Assembly (NCBI GenBank): GCA_037176705.1
Contig: CM073905.1
Coordinates: 28,490,986-28,554,985, forward strand
From: Molossus alvarezi
Taxonomy: Eukaryota > Chordata > Mammalia > Chiroptera > Molossidae
Direction: 5' to 3'
Length of the DNA: 64,000 nucleotides
Position 1 is the first letter of the stretch, and each line of letters starts with the position of its first letter. Shown here in pieces: positions 35,601-50,600 of the stretch. The position numbers and the translations under genes are program-made. The notes below the pieces were generated by a model, which saw nothing but the letters and a program-made list of their open reading frames with translations, was not told the DNA's origin and ran no database searches.

Positions 35601-38600
35601 AAAGAGAGACATCAATTGGTTGCCTCCCGCATGATCTCAACCAGGGCCAGTCCAAACCACAACTGAGGTATGTGCCCTTGACTGGAATCGAACCCTCGAC
35701 TCTTTGGTCCTCCAGCCAATGCTCCACCTGCTGAGCCAAACTGGCCACGGCCATTGTGACTCTTTTTTTTTTTTTATCCTCACACGAGGACATTTTGTAT
35801 TTATCTTCGGATAGAGCAGGAGGAAGAGAGAGAGGAAGGGAAACATTGACGTGAGAGAGACACGTCTACTGGTTGCCACCCACACAACCCCAACTGGAGC
35901 GGGGACAAAACTGCAACCAAGATACGTGCCCTTAGCGGGAACTAAACCAGGAACTCTAGTCCGCAGGCCAACGCTCTAACCGCCGAACAAAATTGGCCAG
36001 GGCGGCCATTATGACTCTTAAAGCTAGCTACTTGGCCCAGCTGGTGTGGCTCAGGGGATTGAATGTCGTCCCATGAACTGAGAGGTCCCATTCAATTCCC
36101 AGTTAGGGCACATGCCCAGGTTGTGGGCTAGATCCCTGGTGGAGGGTATGCAGGGGCAGCCGATCAATGTTTTTAATCTCTCCGTTCCTCTCTCTCTCTC
36201 AAAATAAATAAATAAATATGTATATATATATATATTTTTTTTAAAGCTACTTGAAGTACTTGTAAAACTAAGTACTGGATCTCTTCTGATATTTAAGATT
36301 TTATAAGAATACTTGTTTTAAAAAAAAGAATTGTGCTATATGACAAGTGTTCAGCAGCATTATTCCTAATAGCCAAATGTAGAAACAACTCAAAGATCCA
36401 TTAAGCTAGTGAATGATAAACAAAATATCGTCTACCTATGCATGGAATGCTATTCAGCATTAAAAAGAATGAAGTACATGCTACAACATGGATGAATCTC
36501 AATACATTGTGTTAAGCAGATGATGCCAGACAGAAAAGAATACATACTGTATGAGTCCATTTATGTGAAATCTAGAAAGGCAAATACATAGAGACAGAAA
36601 ATAATGGTTGCCTGGACCTAGGGATGGGAACAATTAACTATAAACTGGCATGAGGGAATGTTCTTGAGGTGATGGAAATGTTCTAAAACTAGATTATGGT
36701 GATAGTTTCACACTTGGTAAATTTACCACAAAATTACTGAATTATACACTTAAAACAAGTGAATTTTATAAATTGTACCTCATTATAGCTATAGAAAATT
36801 GGTAATGTGTATTATAAAAAGAGAATTGAATTAGAAATAAGGAGAATTGGTTTGATAATATTAAGAGATTGGTATTGGATCCCTACCATGCACTCGGCAT
36901 TCTGTTAGGTATATTGAGCTGTATAAGAGCTGGTTCCCAAGCTGTCGCAGGGGCAGTATGGTCAAAATAGTTTACAAGGTATTAATAAAATGCTAAGACA
37001 GACATAGCACATACTTCCCATCTTATACCTAAGCAAGTGCTTTTGACTTAACATAGCCTCAGAATCTTTCTGGACAAGTATTTACTATCAGCAGATCAGA
37101 GTAAGCACTAGAGATGATGTCATTTTGACATTTATGTACAAAGATAGTAAAGAGAAAGGCAAGTCAGGGTGAGCAACAGTGGATCAGGGACTCTTTCCTA
37201 GAGAAGGTGAGTTTGACTTGAAGCAGTAAAGTTGGATCGGTAGAGAAGTCATCATTCCAGGTGGAAAGAACAGGCACAAGAGGAGATTGAGCGTAGCTTA
37301 CATTTTAACATCAATACCGAATAGGGAGGAAATACTGGGGCTCTAATATAAAGTTAGATAGAAATATCATGGAGGATCTTGGAAGTTAAATTGGAAATCA
37401 CTTAATATCTATTTCAGTTTCTCTAGTTATTATAATCCCATCAGTGAAATTATACTTGTCCAGTTTTCACCCAGTTAAATGTGTTATATCCAGCAATGTA
37501 AAGTGGGCGTGATAAATGCAATAAATAGAATCATTTAAATATGAGTCTTTTCTGAAATTTATAACATAGATCCTTGTATGAGGTAAAATACCAGCAACCA
37601 GGTAAAACCCCCGTGTCAAGATCTGATTTTCGGGTTAAATTATTGCAAAGCAGCTTGCCATCCATACCATTTTAAGCAAAATCACTTTATACTCTTTTTT
37701 TTTTTTTTATCCTCACCCGAGGACCTTTTTCATTTTCTTCAGATAGAGTGGGAGGGAGAGAGAGGAAGAGAGAAACAGAGAAACATCGATGTGAAAGGGA
37801 CACATCGAGTGGCTACCACCCGCACAACCAACCAGGGCTGGGGACAAACTGCAACCGAGGTACATGCCCTTAGCAGGAACCGAACCTGGGTCTCTCTGGA
37901 CTGCAGGCCGACGCTCTAACTGCTGAGCCAAACCAGCCAGGGAAATGGTCATTTTCTTAAATCTACCTCCTATGTTGTGCTGAATTATTCTCAACAAACA
38001 TATTTCTTTAGTGCATAATCCAGGCCATCAATACCAAAAAGAATACCGTCCACTTCCACATAATCTAGAACAACATAATGAAAGAAATGGCCGTTGCAGA
38101 GAAGGCCAGTACTTGATTATGGAGCATTACACCATTCCAGATTGAAGGGATGGCATGGAAAATGGGATCCATTTATAAAAATCAAAGAAGTAATAGCCTG
38201 AAAGATGAGCAGAGAAATACAAGAGATTGTGTAGGTGCTAAAGAGATTGAAGTCCTGAATGATCAGCAGTGTAGAATTGGGGGGAAATGTTCTAAGAAAA
38301 GGAAGATATTAATTTAGTGTTAAAATTTTGGTTAGAGCCCTGGCCAGTGTGGCTTAGTTGGTTGGGCGCCATCCTGTGCACCAAAAGGTTGCCAGTTAAA
38401 TTCCCAGTCAGGGCACATCCCAGGTTGCAGACTTCATCCCTGGTAGGGGGTGTGCAGGAGGTAGCAGATCAATGTTTCTCTCTCACATTGATGTTTTCTC
38501 TCTCTCTCTCTCTCTCACTCCCACTCTATCTGAACAAAAAATGGAAAAACGTCCTCGGGTGAGGATAAAAAATAATAATAAGTTGCCCATGTATGTGTGG

Positions 38601-41600
38601 GTTTATTTCTGGACTCTCCATTCTGTTCCATTGGTCTGTGTGTCAAAAAATCCCAAATAGCTAAAGCAATCCAGAGAAAAAAAGAACAAAACCAGAAGTA
38701 TCATATTCCCAGACTTCAAATTATTTTACAAAATGACAGTAATCAAAACAGTATGGTTTGGCAAAAAAAAAAAAAAGACACACAGCTAATGAAAATTTAT
38801 TTAGTTCCTCTCATGCACTTAATGATATCTCAGCAGGGTTAATTTGGAAGTAGATCACACACAAGATAAAATTAGTAATTTTTTCTTTTCATTCAGTGGT
38901 TACCATGTTTACCTTTTCTACCAAATATTCTATTAATGTTTCTCAACACTGGATGGAAAATAAAATTCTATAAGGAGTTTTTATTTTAGCTGGACCTACT
39001 AATCCCCAGAGTGTTCAGTTTAATTAATCTAGGGTTGTTGGGTCTGGGCATTGTAATTTTTTTTTTTATAGATTCCTCAGGTGATTCTGATGATCAGCCA
39101 AGAAAAGAGAACCACTGTGCTAAATTCTATTTGTTCCTTAAAATGTTCTCATAAGCCCTGGCAGGTTTGACTCCGTGGTTAGAGCATTGGTCCACCGACC
39201 AGTGAGTTGCAGTTTCGATTCTGGTCAAGGGCACGTGCCTCAATTGTGGTTCGTCCCCAGACCTGGTCTGGTCGTGGGAGGCAACCAGTAGATGTGGTTT
39301 TCTCACATCAATGTTTCTCTCTCTCCCTCCCTTGTTCCCACTTTATCTGATGATAAATAGAAAAGTATCCTCGGGTGAAGATTTAAAAAAAAACCTCATA
39401 AAATAATTTTTCTGATTTACTGTTTTGTTCTCTCTCTTTCCCCACCCCCAAAGTCAGTCTTCAACTATTAGCAACACTGGGGAAGAGTGAACATGAGTAT
39501 AATAAACCCACAGATGATGAGAAATAATTTTAGTCAGTGGGTTTAAACTACCTCTATTACCAAGCTTATAACACAAGACCACAAATGTAGTCCAGTTGAC
39601 AAATCTGAATTTTTACTACCTTTGAATGTTCTTGATTTTGTTTGTTTTCGTTCTTGGCACCCTGTCATCCAGATGGTTAGCACCTCAATTCAATAAGTAT
39701 TTTTTGAATTGCTGCTATAATGAAGGCACTCTGAGAAGAGCAAGGAGTTCATAATCTCATTGGGAAAGAAAGATTTAGGGAGTCTAGATAATTTATATTT
39801 TATATACTAATTCCTAGAACTGTCTGCATTCTAATAGGTTAATGTATCTAAAGTACATGGCATGTTGTACATTATTTTTTCCTTTTTTCTCTCTTTCAGG
39901 TATCCAAACTATTGACTCTACCCAGGCCCTGTTCCTTCCGATTGGAGCATCTGTCTCTCTCCTAGTAATGTTCTTCTTCTTTGACTCAGTTCAAGTAGTT
40001 TTTACAATATGTACAGCAGGTAAATTAATTTCTCTGTCTATTCGTAACAGTAACCTAAAAGGAAATGTGTTTATCTTTTTTTTTTATCATCATTAAAAAT
40101 GAAGATTTATACACTGTGCCATTCATCAAGTTTTTCTTCATAAGTCTGACTTTTCCTACCCTCCTCCCTCCTTGAACCACTTGACACACACATCAGTTCA
40201 AACCTGCCCACATAATCTAAGCAAAAGTCCAGGGGTTTGAAAACTCATGAGCTTTATGACGCCAGAGCAGGATCACTTTGGCTGGTAGGTTACCAGAAAG
40301 TCCAGTTTGGCAGAGTGGTCATTGGCAACCCTCATTGATGTTTCCACAGATAGAAACATTGATATCTAATCAAGGTAATTTGTCAGCTCTGATCATTTTT
40401 TAAAATATTATTATTATTATTGATTGTTTTAGATAGAGAAGAAGGGAGAGAGAGAGAGAGAGAGAAACATCGATATGAGCGAGAAACATCTATTGGCTGC
40501 CTCCTGCACACCCCCTACTGGGGATCTTGCCTGAAACCCAGGCATGCACTCTGCCCAGAAATCGAACCGGGACTTCTCAGGCCACAGGACAATGCTCAGT
40601 CCACTGAGCCACACCAGCCAGGCTCTCTGATCAGTTTTTAATTTAAGCAATGAAGGAAATGTGTAATACATGAACAAAGTGTTAGACTTGTCAGGAGATA
40701 TGCCTCTGCCCCACTATTTATCTATTCTTTTTTTTAAATCCTCATCTGAGGACATTTTTCCATTTTTGTTCAGATAGAGTGGGAGGGAGGGAGAGAAAGA
40801 GAAACATCGATGTGAAAGGGACACATTGAATGGCTGCCTCCTGCACGACCCAGCCAGGGCCGGAGACAAACTGCAACCGAGGTACATGCTCTTAGCAGGA
40901 ACCAAACCCGGGTCTCTCTGGATTGCAGGCCGAAGCTCTAACCGCTGAGCCAAACCAGCCAGGGCTATTTATCTATTATTGAGATACAAGAGAATGAAAA
41001 ATCCTTCTTCTGCTTCCCTTTACTTCAAACCTGGTACTTTTTTTTTAAAAAAAAAGAGGTTATCTGTACAATACCAAAGGAAGATACTTTTCTTCTCTGG
41101 TTAATTTGATTGTATCCACTTTAACCATACATTTTCTCTCTGTAGTTCTTGCAACGATAGCTTTTGCTTTTCTTCTTCTCCCGATGTGCCAGTATTTAAC
41201 AAGACCCTGTTCACCTCAGAACAAGTAAGGAGTTGGGAATGTCCTCTAAATTATAAACTTGTATATGTTTTTCTTTCATACTTGTTAGCATTATTATGAG
41301 TTAAAAAATTTTTTTTAATCCTCACCCAAAGATGTTTTTTATTAATTTTTAGATAGAGAGGAAGGGAGTGGGGACAGGGGAAAGAAACAAACATCAATGT
41401 GCGAGAGAGACATCGATTGGTTGCCTCCCGTCTGACCCCAGCTAGGGCTGGGGATCGAACCTGAAACCCTTCAGTCCGAGGGCTGACACTCCAATCACTG
41501 AGCCAAACTGGCCAGGGCTAAATTTATTTATTTTTTTAATATTTATTGATTTGAGAGAAAGATCCATTTGTTGTTCCATTTATTTATACATTCATTGGTT

Positions 41601-44600
41601 GCTTCTTGTATGTGCCCTGACCAGGGATTGAACCTTGGTGTATCTGGACAGTGCTCTGACTGACAGCTACCCTGCCAGGGCCGATTCTAAATTTCTCACA
41701 TTGACTGGAGTACACACATGCCATAAATTTGGGAAGATAGTAGTACTTGCTTTCGCACCTTTTCATAGTAGAGGCAATATAAACAAATTCTAGGAAATCA
41801 GAATCATTGTAATATGCTTCCTGCTTAGCTTATGAAAAGATGAGAATTTTCCTTTCAAAGCAGTGCTTTCACTCTTTTACTAGTGAGTTAACGGAATATG
41901 AAAATACATTCTTCTCCTTTCATCTTTGGAGACTTAGAATATAGAACTGATCACTTAGGTTTAATCCCAATGTTCACACCTTAACTCCTAAAGCTGTTGC
42001 TCCATGGAAACAAGTCTGTTGCTAATAGAGATACTGTATGCACTTAGGAAACCATCCCTTGGGGCAGCTGATAGTCCCAGGAATTAGTGATAACCAAATA
42101 GAGTCACTGTCTTTCTTAAAAGTAATCATTTTTGCTAAATGAATTGAATTATTAACTTTCCTCAATGTTTTCCTCATAAGAATAGAATGTCCCCTGTACT
42201 TAGAATCTCCAAAGATTGATATTGTCACTTTAAACTTCTAAACACTCATGTTCATAATTTGGGATAAAGAGTACATTATCAAATGGGTTCATAAATATAA
42301 TTCCCTGAGCTCTCTGTAGTTTACTCCAAAGAGTTTTTGGTAGTTTTTATATCCAGGTATCTAGATACTTGCCTGCTACTCTAATCTGGCTCTATTGAAC
42401 TCTAATCATGAAGAACAAAAGGAGTGTTTGATTATTGAATAAAATTTCTTGCCCATCAGTCCAGTAAATGTCATGTGTTTTGCAGGATTTCCTTTGGTTG
42501 CTGTGGGCGTTTCACTGCTGCTGAGCTACTATCATTCTCTCTTTCTGTCATGCTCGTCCTCATCTGGGTTCTCACTGGCCATTGGCTTCTCATGGATGGT
42601 GAGTAACTAATATGTGACAAGTTAAAATTTTATTATAGTGTATAGATAGTTAAATTTTTCCTCCCTTCCTCTGCTATCTCTGTGTTGGTCATACAATTAT
42701 AATTACCATGAATATTAGGTATCGAAAGATGGTGTTATATATTGAGTTTATTATTTTACCCACATTTAAAAGACATATATTATTTTAATCCTCACCCGAG
42801 GACATTTTTCCATTTTTTGTTCAGATAGAGTGGGAGGGAGAGAGAGGAAGAGAGAGAGAGAGAGAAACATCGACGTGAAAGGGATACATCGAGTGGCTGC
42901 CACCTGCACGACCAACCAGGGCCAGGGACAAACTGCAACCGAGGTACACACCCTTAGCGGAAACCGAACCCGGGTCTCTCTGGACCACAGGCCGACGCTC
43001 TAACTGCTGAGCAAAACCGGCCAGGGCTAAAAGATATTTTTTAATAATAGCCTTTTTTGAGATATAATTCACGTACATACCACATACGATTTACCTATTT
43101 AAAGTGTACAATTTAGTGGGGTTTTTTTGTATATTCACAGAGTTGTACAGCCATCACTATAATCAATTTTAATGCATTTTAATCACCCACCCTCTAAATC
43201 TCATACCCATTAGCAATCACTTCCCCATCCCATCCCATCCCATCCCATTCCCCCCCCCACCCCACCCCAGGCCAGGCATCCACTAATCTTTGTGTCTCTG
43301 AATTTGCCTTTTCTGGACAGTTCAAAACCAAGGATGTTCTGCTAATGGTCAAATTGGATAGAATTTAACAAAAAAAGGATTTTAAACTTTTTTTTTTCTG
43401 AAATCCGGAATCAATAACATTCTCAATAAAGAAGACATTTTAAAACTGAAGGGAAACTGAACTCTTAGTTTAAAAACTCTAAGAAGCTGCATATTATTAG
43501 GAAACAAAATATAGAGTGGATTGTAAGCTCTGTAAAATTAGATTTGAGTGGCATATGATACTTATTTTTAAATATATGTTTTGCTTAAGAAGATAAAATT
43601 AGCCCTAGCTGGTTTGGCTCAGCGGTTAGAGCATCGGCCCTTGGACCAAAGGGTCACAGGTTCAGTTCCAATAATGTAGATTTGATCCCCAGCCTGGGTT
43701 GGGGTAGTGTGGGAGGCAACCAAGCGATGTGTCTGTGACTCCCTCTTTTCCCTCCCTCTAAAATTCAGTGGAAAATATCCCTAAGGATTAACAACAAAAA
43801 TAAAAGAAATAGCACAGGGATTTTATTGGGATGATATAGCTGTTTCATATACTGAGTGTGGTGGTGGCTCTACAAATCTGTTAGAATTCATAGAACTGTA
43901 CTTCTAAGGAACAACTCTCAATTTTATTGTTGGGTGATCTTAAAACTTTTTATTTAAATGCTTTTCTTTATTGTCTTTAGAGAGAGAGGAAGGGAGAGGG
44001 AGAGAGACAAACATCCATGACAGAGAATATCGATTGGCCGCCTCCTGCATACCCCCCCGTTGGGGATTGGGCCCATAACCTGGGCATGTGCCCTGACTGG
44101 GAATCGAACTGGTGATCTGCTGGTGCATGGGTGGATGCTCAGCCATTGAGCCACACTGGCCAGGCAATCTCAAACATTTTAAACATATTTACAATTACAT
44201 AAATATATCATTTGTTGTCACAGTTGTTCATTGCTTTTTTTTTTTTTTTTTTTTTTTTTAATGCTTACCATATACCAATAATTCAAAGTCAAAAGCAGTT
44301 CCCTGAGGTTGCAGATCAGGTTACCCTTTAGATGAGGTCACGGACGTTTAATGACTCAGAGTAGGAAGGCCACCTCAAAATCACCAGTGTCTGCTCTCTG
44401 CAGTGATTCACCTTTGTTGATTTCTGACTACTTTGGTCTTATTTTAGCATCATACATTGCCTTATAAAAAACATTTACTGTGATCATTTGCTTCAGTACC
44501 TGAGTGCCTACTATGCATATAAGCATTATGAAGTATAGTGTTTAAAATTTTTGAGTGGTTGTCAAAACTGCTAAATTTTCCAAATCAAGTATTAGTGCTT

Positions 44601-47600
44601 TCAGTGTTCTTATGAATTGGTGTTTGATACTTCAGTGCTTCTGGAAGTTGATAAAGAGTAAGTTGAGAAAAATACATTATATCCAAAGTCACACAAGTTG
44701 CTTGCCCAGTTTGTGGTAGAAGGGTAATGCCTATTTTATATATACTTGGTATTGAGGATGATAAAGTGGCAGGTATGTGTGTTTGACTTATCCCGAGATT
44801 TAACCCTTGATTTCTGCAGCAGAATGATTGAACAAAAAATAGCACAGATATAAATTGAGTACATTTAAACTCCACCTACACAAATGTTATATGAAATGAA
44901 ATGATGAACGCTTCAGGTGCTACTTTTTAAACTAGAGTAAATGTAAAGCAGTAATCACCTAACCAAGACTAGTTAGTTTCCATGCTAGCAGACTCAAGAG
45001 TCCATATGATGACAAATGATGCCTAAAGTACCTTGAAGTCTCTCAGTCCCCTGGGTGGTCTGAGGTTCTCTGTAATCCCACTACTAACTTTTGGTGGGTC
45101 GTCTTTTTTTTTTTTTTGTTATCCTCACTCGAGGACATTTTTCCATTTTTTGTTTTAGGTAGAGTGGGAGGGAGAGAGAGAGAGAGAGAGAAACATCGAT
45201 GTGAAAGAGACACATCGAGTGGCTGCCACCCGCACGACCGACCAGGGCCGGGGACAAACTGCAACCGACATACACGCCCTTAGCGGGAACCGAACCCGGG
45301 TCTCTCCGGACCGCAGGCCGACGCTCCAACCGCTGAGCCAAACCGGCCAGGGCAGGGTCTTCTTTCATGGAACTCCTTATTCATGTGTCTAGACACACAT
45401 GATACTATTTACAGATTTTTCTAAGGGTTTTAAGTCTACTAGGCTGCTGACCCCAACAAGATCAGATATCTCTCAAATCAGGAAGCAATGTGTTCTTTAT
45501 ACTCTCATCTCTACCCTACCTGAGCATTGTATAGAACAGAAAAATACCTATTTACTAGTAGTACATCACTAAAAAAGAAAAGGTTGGCATGATGGAAGAT
45601 GACATTCTTTTTAAGATAAACAGATTTACACAGCCATCTGAAACATGCTTCAGAGCAAGGCAGCAGAAAGTTCTCCATTGTATTTCTGCAGGCAGGGGGT
45701 GGGAATATACTTATTAGTCTAAAGGAAAAATGGGTAAGTGGCACTTCATAAGATATACTGGAGTGCATTCCACTACAGCATTCTTTTCTCTAGACTATAG
45801 AGTCTATAGATAATTGGCAATAAAGGACAAACTCTTTTCCCGGTGGCCGCTATCAGAAATACATTTCCATTGTGAAATTCACCTTATAATTGAAATTTCT
45901 TTGGCCATGGCCAGTTTGGCTCAGCAGTTAGAGCATTGGCCTGCAGACTGAAGGGTCTCAGGTTGGATTCCCAATCAAAGGCATGTACCTGGGTAGCAGG
46001 TTCAATCCCCGGCCCTGGTCACAGTCGTGCGGGAGGCACCCAATTGATGTGTCTTTCTCACATCGTTGTTTCTTTCTCTCCCCATCCCTTCCATTCCATC
46101 TAGAAATCAATGGGAAAATGTCCTCAGGTGAGAATTAACCAAAAAGAAAAAAATGTCTTTGTCCCATAAACCCTGACTAGCCCTAACCAGAACACTCTTT
46201 TACATCATTTTCTATCATCAGTCGATGTGTCCCTCCCACGTTGTCCAAAGATACCTTCTTCCTACCAGTTTGCCCTGATTAAATTGCCCTTGTGAACAAG
46301 TATAGAGTTTTCCCTTAAAAAAAAAAAAAAGCCTTTGAGCTTTTTGTTTTTCAGATTAGTGATTGATGTGTGTTTGACTTGTTTTCTGCTATTATAGAAA
46401 CTATAGCTTTCTAGACATGGTCTTTAACGTTCTGAAATACATCCTCTGGTGTAGAAATTATCTTTCCAGATTTCTCTGCAGAATCAGAAGTCATTTTGTA
46501 GGCAGTGATTTGGTAGTAGGTTTGTTTTTGTTTTTGTTTTTTAATGAGTGTTTAATTAAAGCCTGTTCTTTGAAGTTGATTTAGACTGAAAACAGAATAA
46601 TGAATGTGGCTGTTTTAGGGCTAGGCATGAGTTGTATTTTCAGGGTTATACTAAGAAGCATTAATATTAAGAAGGAACTTCAGAGTTTGTTGAACTAGAA
46701 CTTTTTTTTAATCTGCTCTGTTAAATCTGGTAAACTATCCTTTTAAATTTGGAAAAGCTTTGCCCTGGCCAGTTTGGCTCAGCAGTTAGAGCATTGGCCC
46801 ACAGACCAGTGAGTCACGGGTTTGATTCCAGTCAAGGGCATGTACCTCTATTGTAGTTCGTCCCCAGCCCTGCTCAGGTCATGTGGGAAACAACCAATCT
46901 CTCTCTCTCTCTTTCTTTCCCTCCCATTCTATCTGATAATAAATAGAAAAGTATCCTCTGGTGAAGCTTTAAAGGATTTGACCAATAGGTGGTGTGATAT
47001 GTTAGCTAAAAGCTGATGAGTCTTGTGCATACACATCTGGTGTTCAGTCATCGTTCAACCAGGTTAAATCTGCATTCCTGACCAGTTCAGAGACTAGAAG
47101 AGTCTTAACAGATGTCTAGTCCAGCCCCTCACTCCATAGCACTTGCACTAAGCTGTGATTAGAAAATGTTCAGTGCCAGAAGTCTAGCAATTAGTTTTTT
47201 TGTTTTAAAATACTAGACTCTCGCCCTGGCCGGTTTGGCTCAGTGGTTGGAGCATCAGCCTAGGGACCAAAGAGTCACGGGTTCGATTCTAGTGAAGGGC
47301 ACGTACCTCCATTGCAGTTTGTCCCCAGCTCTGGATGGGGCCACCAGTTGATGTGTCCCTCTCACGTTGATGTTTCTCTCTCTCTTCTTCCCTCCCTCCC
47401 ACTCTATCTGAAGATAAATGGAAAAATGTCCTTGGGTAAGGATTTAAAAAAAATACTAGACTCTGGCACTTAGTCTACATAGGGCTTAGTTATCTAGAGA
47501 GCTTAGAAGCTTTCTAGATCATCTTTTTCAAGAACACAAGGTGATGGAGAGATTATATCAGTAATAAATTAAAAATAATTATAGCTAAGTCGCTAAGATT

Positions 47601-50600
47601 ACTCATTTACTTCTCTAACATTGTTGCTTAGTTTACATTAAATCAGAAGGTAAGTTTGTTGATAAAACTATTAGGGAGAGTTTTGGGAGTTTCTCAAGTG
47701 GCATGGAGCAAGGGAAAGTTATCATCTCTCTTCATTTTGGCTTGGAATAGCCCTTAAGGGAAGATTTTTCAGGGTTATTTGAATGAAAGAATGAAGAAAA
47801 AGAGGGGCAAACTAGATGAATAGTTGAGTATGTTTCAGCCAATACAACAATAGCCATCCCGTATGAATTAGTCAAAATTATACTTTCCTTTTTGTTGTTG
47901 TTGTGCTGCATAATTTTAGTAATTAGTTTGTGTGTGCCATGAGATGAAAAAGGTTGAAAATCACTGCCTTAGGGTGTTGCATAGATTGAAATTAATACAT
48001 ATTTTCCTATGAGTTATTTCTTGCACATTTCTACATCAGCATCTTTATAGACAATGTTTAAGAAAGGATACATCATGTATCAGATTTTGAGAGGTGCAAG
48101 GATAGAGAGGAATGAATTGCTGGGACAGTGTCCCTGAGTAAATGAAAGGGGGTGCCGTACAGGGTGAGTGAACTCTAAAGTAAGGAGCAAGGATGATGAA
48201 TCTGCAGTAATGGGGGAGGCAGGAAACTGAGGCTAGGAGGTCCAGAACTGAGCCTGTCTTGGAGCTTTACCAGAATAGAGAATCATGGGTCTTACACAGT
48301 TGAACACTATCTACAGTGTGAGAAAAGGGGTTTCCCCAAATACCAGCAGGTCAGAATGGGCTCAAGTGGACCCTTGGCACTATAAGGTGTAAATTTTTAG
48401 ACTGGAGCTGAGGGCTGCCTGCTCTTTGAGGGAACTTACAACTCTGTTAGGCTAGAAGCTGGATAGCTTGTGGAAGGGGTGAGCCTGTACTACGCACTGA
48501 CGACCGTCCGCTGTCTCCTCCCCAGCCTTGGCCATGGGTCTCTGTGTTGCCATGATCGCTTTCGTCCGCCTGCCCAGCCTCAAGGTCTCCTGCCTGCTTC
48601 TCTCAGGGCTCCTCATCTACGATGTCTTTTGGGTAAGTGTCTGTTGCTCTGAAGCTGCTGCTCCTCTGTGTGTTTAATTGGAATTTTAAGTATTTAAAGT
48701 CTGGCTGGCCAGAGTACTAAGACCACTCCCTCCAACCCGGAACTGTCTGTGTTAAAAGGTGAGCAGGTATCTGTGTGCCTTTGTTTCTTGCAATGTGTTA
48801 GAGTAGATAATGTGTGTGTGATAGTGAGGGTGGATGAGGGAGACAAGGTTCTCTGCCCCGGGAGCAAAGATTTTTCTCCTCAAAGTACGCAGTCAAAAAA
48901 GCTTGATGTTGCAGTATTCTGAGACTGCTCTTAAGAGCAAAGAGGGCCTATGCTGAAATCAGATTGCTTCCAGCTTCTTCTGTTAAGGTGACTTTCCACT
49001 TGGCAGGTGTTTTTCTCTGCCTACATCTTCAACAGCAACGTCATGGTGAAGGTGGCCACCCAGCCAGCCGACAATCCCCTTGATGTTCTTTCCCGGAAGC
49101 TCCACTTGGGGCCCAATGTTGGGCGTGATGTTCCTCGCCTATCTCTGCCTGGAAAACTCGTTTTCCCAAGGTAGGACTGACATACCGGGTCTCATGACAG
49201 TGAACACACTGCCTTTCTGTTCTTACTCTGTCATCACCATTTCTAATCCTAGACTGGAAAGGGTGGTGAGTCAGCATCTCCATCTTACAAATGAGAAAGA
49301 GAATATTGACTTAACTTGCAAAGATTTATTACTAATACAGGTGCTGCTTTTTATGATTGATTAATGTTACCAAACAACCATATGTTACTGCTGTTAATAT
49401 ATTTTGAAGTTAGCTAGTAGAGAGTTAACAAAAGATTCTGTATCTTTTTACTTGTAAGACATTGGGGAAAATATGTCCTAATGCTTAAATTATACTGTTC
49501 CTGGTAATATAACCTTAGAAAGATTAATGTGCTGCTTTAATCTCCTGTGCCTGGTAGTAGTTAGGTGCTTATTTGAAGTCTTAGTAGTAATTGTGACAAA
49601 TAGTGAATGTCTAGTGATGGCAGTGCTTGCAGATCACTTGCAGTTATCCACAAGGTGCTCTCCTGAAGCACTGAGGGGCTGGGTTGAAGACTTCTATTGC
49701 CAGTATTTTTGTGGCTTTTAATCTCTAAACTCTTAAAAAACTAGTGTGCAACCAGTAGAGATTTCCTTCTATCATTCATATAAGTTCTTTGACTTCTTAA
49801 AAAGCTGACAAACTTTGCACAGGGGGAGGAGAATGGGATTGTAGAGTGTGGTATCCCTGACATGACACTCTGTTCCAGCTCCACTGGCAGTCACTTCTCT
49901 ATGTTGGGCATTGGAGACATTGTGATGCCTGGCCTCCTGTTATGCTTTGTCCTTCGTTATGACAACTACAAAAAACAAGCCAATGGTGATTCTTGTGGTG
50001 CCTCTGGACCTGCCAACATCTCTGGACGCATGCAGAAGGTCTCCTACTTTCATTGCACCCTCATTGGATACTTTGTAGGTAAGAGAGAAACTGCATTTAG
50101 ATCCCCTCTGTGGCTCTCCTCCACCCTCTGGAATTAAATCAGGTCATCTAGTTGCAAACTGGATAGAAGGAGAGCAGTAACTGATTGCTGTTACTAGACA
50201 GCCACGAAGGAAAACACCCACAGGCCCATGAGATGACAGATGCCTACTATACTGGCCAGCCCAATATTCCCTATGTCTAAGGAACATTGTAGTAAGAGTA
50301 TGGTTTGGCCCCCGAGTCAAGAACACTACCTCATAATGATCATGGGTCAGTCTATATGCTTAAAAATCTGTGTCATGTGTATTTCCTACTTTACTAAACT
50401 TTTTTTCCTTCATTTGTTCTGTCACCTCAGACCCTCCCTAGGCTAGCTTTTCTGTAGCCAGCTCACTCATAGGCAGGTAGGAGAGACCACTGTATTGGGC
50501 TAGGATAGCGGGAACCTGTCTGCCATCACAATGCCTGCAGGGAAGTGAGGGAAAGGAGCGCCTCTGTCACCTCCTCAGCCGCACTTCACCAGTTCCGTTG

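Larger units (their letters stand above)
42599..48525 (+). other. SPPL3: SPPL3 intron 6
   Basis: A 5,927-base intron with seven SINEs, a short antisense L1 3' end at 43045-43330 and a 25-T run. From 47465 to the exon there is no SINE. 44280-45100 and 45355-45900 show no recognisable element. Confidence 0.85.
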
